Source: Bacteroides sp.
Lineage (GTDB): Bacteria > Bacteroidota > Bacteroidia > Bacteroidales > Muribaculaceae
Assembly: GCA_023666905.1 (NCBI GenBank)
Contig: JAMPBC010000001.1
Location: forward strand, 346,411-383,479
DNA length: 37,069 bases
Direction of reading: 5' to 3'
A program made the translations under genes and the position numbers. The notes below the pieces were generated by a model, which was given only the letters and a program-made list of their open reading frames with translations, ran no database searches and was not told where the DNA came from. Below are positions 32,256 to 37,069 of the stretch, piece after piece (positions within the stretch are counted from its first letter, which is position 1; every line of letters starts with the position of its first letter).

Positions 32256-35200
32256 ATGGAATCATTTGAACTTTCCTCAGATACGTTCGACATATCCGAA
32301 CTGAAACGTTCGGAAAGGCGCAAGCCCTTACAGTCCGACGATGATTTCAGCCCCGCATTGGCTGAAATAGAAACGCCTCGCAAACCACTCACTGCAACCG
32401 ACGACTACATCACTCCGGCCGACACATCGGCCGAAGAGGACCTCAGCACCGCACAGATAAAAAAGCCACGTCGCAAACGTACCGTAAAAACAGAGCAACC
32501 TGCAGCTCCTCCCCGCGTTGCCACCGAAGCCGCGAAACCCGAGCGACCCACACCTCAACCGGAGCCGGCTATAGCTGCGGCCGCATATGCACAATCCGCT
32601 GCCGCACAACCGGACAGCCCGCAAGCGCCGGCCATCAAGCTCCCAAAAGTCAACCTGTGGAAAATGATTACCGACAGCCGCGTGGCCATATTTGTCGGAG
32701 TGGTGTTTTTGCTTGCTGCAGCCTACATGCTGCTCGCTTGCATATCCTATATATCAGAATCGGCCACTGACCAGAGTGTACTTGTAAACTCCTCGCTTGA
32801 AATGATTAAAAACCGGGGAGCGAAAGTGGAGAACACCACCGGTTGGTTCGGAGCCATGCTCTCGCACTTTTTAATCTACAAGTGGTTGGGTCTTGGCTCG
32901 TTCGTGCTCATTTTCTATGTGGGCACACTTGGCCTGGGACTCGTGAAACTATGCAAGTTCAACTTTTGGAAGCTCACATTCAACTGTCTGATAACCGGCA
33001 TTGCCGTTTCAATGATTGCCGGATTGCTTACATTCCGGAGTTCATCGCCAACTTTTTGGGGCGGTGAACACGGATATTACATGAACGCGGCCCTCATTGA
33101 CAATGCATCACTGTGGAGTGCCGTGGCTGTAAGCATCGCGCTCCTCACTGCCGTAATCCTGATTTTCCTCAACCCATTAGCTAAATTTTTCAGTGTGGCG
33201 GGCAAAGCCATTGCCACGATTAAGAAAAATCTCGCCTTGCGCCATGATGCCGCCATTGAGGCAGCCCACCGCACCGAAATGCGCCGACAAGCTGAACAGG
33301 CCGCCGAGCTGGCTCGCGTAGAGGAGCAAAAAGCCGCTCCAATCAAAAAAGAGCCTATCCCTCAAAAGTCTGTGGAACAAAACTCTGTGGAACAAGCCGC
33401 CCCCACAACTCCCGAGCCCCTGAGCAAGCCCGCACCTCTTGATGAAATTTACACTCCTCTGAAACCACTTGTTTCGGGTCTCTCAACGCCAAAGGCTGAA
33501 ACGGAGCAGGAAACCGCATCCATCACAACAATTTCCATCGCGCCTGCTGAACCTGAAACAACCGAAGCTGCCGAAATTAAAGTCGCGCACACCGAAGCTG
33601 TTGAGTTAGAGGACATCGAAGATTCCATCCACAGTTCTGAAAGCCCTGCTGAAGACAACATCCACGCCTCCGAGGAGCACGGAGATGACACGCCGAAATC
33701 GGAAGAAGCCCGTCCGCTCGCACTCGCCCTGTCAGTCGACTCACCTTCAAGCATTTCCCTTGATGCCGAACCGCAACCGGGCCCTTCAATTCCATTGGAA
33801 ATAAAGGCCACCCAACCCATTGAGAAAGCCACCGATGTGGATTCCGAAAAATTGGAGGAGAACACTGAAACAGAGAAACCTGAACTGACGCCTGACACCA
33901 ACTACGACCCTCGCGCGGACCTCTCGCACTACCGCTTCCCGGAACTGGAACTATTGCGTCCGTTCTCGGAAGAAAGCACCGTGGATGAAATTGAGCAAGA
34001 GGACAACAAGCTGCGTATTATAAACATCTTACGCTCCTACGGCGTGGAAATTTCAAGTATTTCCGCCACCATAGGGCCGTCAATCACCCTCTACGAAATA
34101 GTTCCGGCGCCCGGTGTGAGAATTTCAACCATCAAGCGATTGGGCGATGATGTGGCCATGAGCCTCGCAGCACTTGGCATTCGCATTATTGCGCCCATTC
34201 CCGGCAAAGGAACAATAGGCATGGAAGTGCCTAACAAAAAATCGCGCATTGTGAGCATGCGGTCAATCCTTTCCTCGAAAGCCTACCGAGAATCCAAGGC
34301 CGAACTCCCTATGGCGCTTGGCACAACAATTTCCAACGAAGTGTATGTGACTGACCTTGCCAAAATGCCCCACCTCCTTGTGGCAGGAGCAACCGGCATG
34401 GGTAAATCCGTGGGCCTGAACACCATTATAGCCTCACTGCTCTACAGGAAACATCCTGCAGAATTGAAGTTTGTTTTGGTCGACCCCAAGCGCGTAGAGT
34501 TCAGTCTTTACAAATGTATTGAAAAGCATTATCTTGCAAAGATGCCCGAGGAGGAGAACGCCATCATAACCGAATCGGAAAATGTTGTTGCAACCCTCAA
34601 TTCGCTCTGCACTGAAATGGAGCTCCGCTACGATTTGCTTTCAAAAGCCGGTGTAAGAGGCCTGAAGGAGTATAATGAAAAATTTGTGTCGCGTCGCCTC
34701 AATCCCAACGACGGCCACCGCTTCCTGCCCTACATTGTGGTGGTGATTGATGAATTTGCCGACCTCATTCTCACCGTCGGACGCGAAGTGGAAACCCCTA
34801 TATCACGTCTTGCGGCCAAGGCTCGCGCCATAGGCATTCACGTAATTCTTGCCACCCAGCGCCCATCGGTCAACGTAATCACAGGAGTCATAAAGGCCAA
34901 CTTCCCCGGGCGTATGGCCTTCAGAGTCACCCAGCGAAACGACTCCCAGACCATTCTTGACCGCCCGGGTGCCGAACAGCTCATTGGCCGTGGCGACATG
35001 CTCATTTCGCTCAACGGCATCATTGACCGCGTGCAGTGTGCATTCATCGACACCCCCGAGGTTGATGAGATTTGCAAACACATAGCCTCACAGCAAGCCT
35101 ATCCGAACGCTTACGAGCTGCCTGACCAAAACATGGGTGCGGGAGGAGCCGTGACCGGCAATGCCATCACTGACCGCGACCCGCTTTTCGCCGAGGCCGG

Positions 35201-35390
35201 ACGCGAAGTGATTGGCCAGGGCATGGGCTCCACCTCATCGCTTCAGCGCAAATTCAACATTGGCTATCCCCGTGCCGGAAAAATCATGGACCAACTTGAA
35301 ATGGCCGGAGTGGTAGGACCAACCGTAGGAGCCAAGCCGCGCGCCGTGCTCATGGACCTCTACTCGTTTGAGCGCTATCTTGAATCATAA
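32256..35390 (+). CDS. ftsK: DNA translocase FtsK
   Basis: This 1044-residue septal DNA pump helps chromosome segregation and dimer resolution. A polar N-terminal region (1-140) precedes four membrane segments (about 143-165, 210-232, 240-260, 286-306). A low-complexity linker rich in Glu, Pro and Ala spans about 310-555. The motor has Walker A GATGMGKS (711-718) and Walker B with D832 (VVVIDEFADL). The C-terminal winged-helix gamma domain (about 975-1040) carries LQRKFNIGYPRAGKIMDQLE, which reads orienting DNA motifs. The polar N-terminal extension of about 140 residues is longer than in the E. coli protein. Confidence 0.96.
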   Translation: MESFELSSDTFDISELKRSERRKPLQSDDDFSPALAEIETPRKPLTATDDYITPADTSAEEDLSTAQIKKPRRKRTVKTEQPAAPPRVATEAAKPERPTPQPEPAIAAAAYAQSAAAQPDSPQAPAIKLPKVNLWKMITDSRVAIFVGVVFLLAAAYMLLACISYISESATDQSVLVNSSLEMIKNRGAKVENTTGWFGAMLSHFLIYKWLGLGSFVLIFYVGTLGLGLVKLCKFNFWKLTFNCLITGIAVSMIAGLLTFRSSSPTFWGGEHGYYMNAALIDNASLWSAVAVSIALLTAVILIFLNPLAKFFSVAGKAIATIKKNLALRHDAAIEAAHRTEMRRQAEQAAELARVEEQKAAPIKKEPIPQKSVEQNSVEQAAPTTPEPLSKPAPLDEIYTPLKPLVSGLSTPKAETEQETASITTISIAPAEPETTEAAEIKVAHTEAVELEDIEDSIHSSESPAEDNIHASEEHGDDTPKSEEARPLALALSVDSPSSISLDAEPQPGPSIPLEIKATQPIEKATDVDSEKLEENTETEKPELTPDTNYDPRADLSHYRFPELELLRPFSEESTVDEIEQEDNKLRIINILRSYGVEISSISATIGPSITLYEIVPAPGVRISTIKRLGDDVAMSLAALGIRIIAPIPGKGTIGMEVPNKKSRIVSMRSILSSKAYRESKAELPMALGTTISNEVYVTDLAKMPHLLVAGATGMGKSVGLNTIIASLLYRKHPAELKFVLVDPKRVEFSLYKCIEKHYLAKMPEEENAIITESENVVATLNSLCTEMELRYDLLSKAGVRGLKEYNEKFVSRRLNPNDGHRFLPYIVVVIDEFADLILTVGREVETPISRLAAKARAIGIHVILATQRPSVNVITGVIKANFPGRMAFRVTQRNDSQTILDRPGAEQLIGRGDMLISLNGIIDRVQCAFIDTPEVDEICKHIASQQAYPNAYELPDQNMGAGGAVTGNAITDRDPLFAEAGREVIGQGMGSTSSLQRKFNIGYPRAGKIMDQLEMAGVVGPTVGAKPRAVLMDLYSFERYLES

Positions 35391-35425
35391 CCGAACAATA
35401 AGCACCTAAAATCCGTTAACACCAC

Positions 35426-36037
35426 ATGAAAAAAACATTTTTGCTATCACTCGCACTCATGCTTTCGGCATTGGCTTCAGTGGCGGCCACCAACGCCATG
35501 GACATTTTGAATCAGGCAGCCGCCAAGTTCAAGGATGCGCCGTCGGTGAGTGCATCATATACACTGATGTCGGGTGGCGAAAAGGTTTCCGGACGAGTGT
35601 CCTTTTCCGGCGACCGCTTCACCATGACATCTCCCGAGATTCTCACATGGTACGACGGCACAACCCAATGGACCTACAACAAGGCCAATAATGAGGTGAC
35701 CGTGTCAGAACCCACACCCGACGAACTCGGACAAATCAATCCTTTCACTGTAATCAACCAGTTCCGCAACACCTATACAGCCAAAGAACTCCAAGCCCCT
35801 ACAGGCTTCAAAAAAATCGAGCTGACCGCAAAAAATCCCAAAGCTGAAATAACCACAGCCATTGTGACATTCAACGACAAATCAATGCTTCCTTCGCAAA
35901 TAAACATCACAATGCGCTCCAAACAGCAAATTTCAATTGTCCTCAGCTCGGTCACCACCGGCAAGAAATACAACATTAAGGCCTTCCAGTTTCACGCACC
36001 AAACTATCCCGGTGTGCAAATAGTTGACCTGCGTTAA
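35426..36037 (+). CDS. LolA-like outer-membrane lipoprotein carrier protein
   Basis: This 203-residue periplasmic protein has a signal peptide ending near residue 21 (SVAA/TNA). The body forms the open beta-barrel of the LolA/LolB fold, with YDGTTQWTYNKANNEV and the NPFTVINQF segment typical of Bacteroidetes LolA-like proteins. It should carry lipoproteins from the inner to the outer membrane, though it may be a specialised paralogue. It lies 35 nt after ftsK, a neighbour often seen in Bacteroidales as I recall. Confidence 0.88.
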   Translation: MKKTFLLSLALMLSALASVAATNAMDILNQAAAKFKDAPSVSASYTLMSGGEKVSGRVSFSGDRFTMTSPEILTWYDGTTQWTYNKANNEVTVSEPTPDELGQINPFTVINQFRNTYTAKELQAPTGFKKIELTAKNPKAEITTAIVTFNDKSMLPSQINITMRSKQQISIVLSSVTTGKKYNIKAFQFHAPNYPGVQIVDLR

Positions 36038-36072
36038 AACTCATTCTCTCATAACCTCAAGCCAAAAACACT

Positions 36073-37020
36073 ATGGAAACAAACGAAATCAGCACGAAAT
36101 GCCTCATAATCGGCTCGGGACCGGCCGGATACACCGCCGCCCTTTACACTTCACGCGCCAACCTCTCGCCACTGGTAATTGAAGGGCCCCAACCCGGCGG
36201 ACAGCTCACAATCACCACCGAAGTGGAAAACTTCCCCGGTTATCCCGAAGGCACCACCGGCGTTGGAATGATGGACGATCTTCGCCGACAGGCCGTGAAA
36301 TTCGGCGCCGACATCCGCACCGGACGCGTAACGAGCGTGGACTTCTCCCAGCGCCCCTTCAAGGCCGTGACCGATTCAAACCTCACCATCACAGCCGACA
36401 CAATCATCATATCCACCGGAGCTTCGGCCAAATTCCTTGAGCTCGAGGATGAGAAGCGACTGATGGGAATGGGCGTATCGGCCTGTGCCACCTGCGACGG
36501 CTTTTTCTACCGCGGCAAGCGAGTGGCCGTGGTTGGAGGCGGCGACACCGCTTGTGAAGAAGCCCTTTATCTTTCCAACATTGCCGCCGATGTGTTCCTG
36601 ATTGTTCGCAAAAACTATCTGCGCGCATCCAAGGTAATGCAGCAGCGTGTGCTTGAAAAGCCCAACATCAAGGTGCTGTTTAACACCAACACCACCGGTC
36701 TGTACGGTGAGGAATTCCTTGAAGGTGCCCACTTGGTTGAGAACAAGGGCACTGACATGGAACAGAAATTTGACCTTGCTCTCGACGGATTTTTCCTTGC
36801 CATTGGTCACAAGCCCAACACCGAGGTGTTCACACCTGCAATCAAGGTGAACGAAGCCGGTTACATTGTGACCAATTCGCCCTACACCACCACCAACATT
36901 CCCGGTGTGTTCGCAGCAGGCGATGTGGCCGATCCCCATTACCGACAAGCAATTACAGCCGCCGCCAGTGGCTGTAAAGCAGCTCTGGACGTAGAGCGAT
37001 TCCTCAACGAACAACTCTAA
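36073..37020 (+). CDS. trxB: Thioredoxin-disulfide reductase
   Basis: This 315-residue flavoenzyme reduces thioredoxin with NADPH. The FAD motif GSGPAG (14-19), the redox pair C138-A-T-C141 and the NADPH motif GGGDTA near residue 155 are intact. The C-terminal GVFAAGDV completes the FAD site. Length is standard. It is 35 nt after the LolA-like gene and ends 49 nt before the window edge. The last 49 bases hold no feature I can support. Confidence 0.97.
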   Translation: METNEISTKCLIIGSGPAGYTAALYTSRANLSPLVIEGPQPGGQLTITTEVENFPGYPEGTTGVGMMDDLRRQAVKFGADIRTGRVTSVDFSQRPFKAVTDSNLTITADTIIISTGASAKFLELEDEKRLMGMGVSACATCDGFFYRGKRVAVVGGGDTACEEALYLSNIAADVFLIVRKNYLRASKVMQQRVLEKPNIKVLFNTNTTGLYGEEFLEGAHLVENKGTDMEQKFDLALDGFFLAIGHKPNTEVFTPAIKVNEAGYIVTNSPYTTTNIPGVFAAGDVADPHYRQAITAAASGCKAALDVERFLNEQL

Positions 37021-37069
37021 GAGTCCATTCGATAAGGAATGTTAAAGCCGGGGTCGCATATCCTCGAAG

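Overview
The window looks like a chromosome segment of a gut Bacteroidales, most likely a member of the Muribaculaceae (S24-7 group); the family assignment is inference. The reasons are a SusC/SusD pair, C-terminal T9SS-type sorting tails, DUF2807, DUF2851 and DUF4143 proteins, few Shine-Dalgarno sequences, and many copies of the Bacteroidetes promoter signature (TTTG, about 20 bp, TAnnTTTG). Most of the window is core chromosome. The clearly accessory part lies between about 230 and 13,570.

Left edge (1-1795): two tandem tRNA-Arg(ACG) genes, the first cut by the window edge, end in a strong terminator. Next come three copies of a 32-bp iteron-like repeat and an AAA+ ATPase/DUF4143 protein with an intact PD-(D/E)XK-like motif.

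Glycan locus (1820-13,570, all on the minus strand): a promoter drives susC, then susD, then a GH85 endo-beta-N-acetylglucosaminidase, which ends in a strong terminator. Just past that terminator a second promoter-like element precedes a closely similar second GH85 gene. Both enzymes carry a Sec signal peptide, the N-x-E catalytic pair, a GEVED-like module and a T9SS-like tail. The likely role is surface release of N-glycans from glycoproteins, with SusC/SusD taking up the products. No regulator and no other glycosidase lies beside it.

Core genes (13,679-20,282): rlmH and nadC diverge from a 22-bp perfect palindrome that contains the -7 box of both genes. Then come a HAD phosphatase, a MATE transporter, an FAD-dependent dehydrogenase, and a metal (probably zinc) ABC ATPase with its binding lipoprotein but no permease.

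20,377-27,088: an unrecognised secreted, possibly beta-barrel protein with an M16 peptidase; dusB, a DUF2807 protein and a Wzx-type flippase; and a DUF2851 protein. 27,081-30,649: a TrmH-family methyltransferase, a CLC protein with a channel-like substitution, a uracil/hypoxanthine-DNA glycosylase-like protein, and efp. 30,874-37,020: dedA, rpe, ftsK, a LolA-like carrier and trxB, all collinear.

The best candidates for something new are the compact SusCD/twin-GH85 locus with its split transcription, the iteron array before the AAA/PD-(D/E)XK gene, and the palindromic shared promoter of rlmH and nadC.
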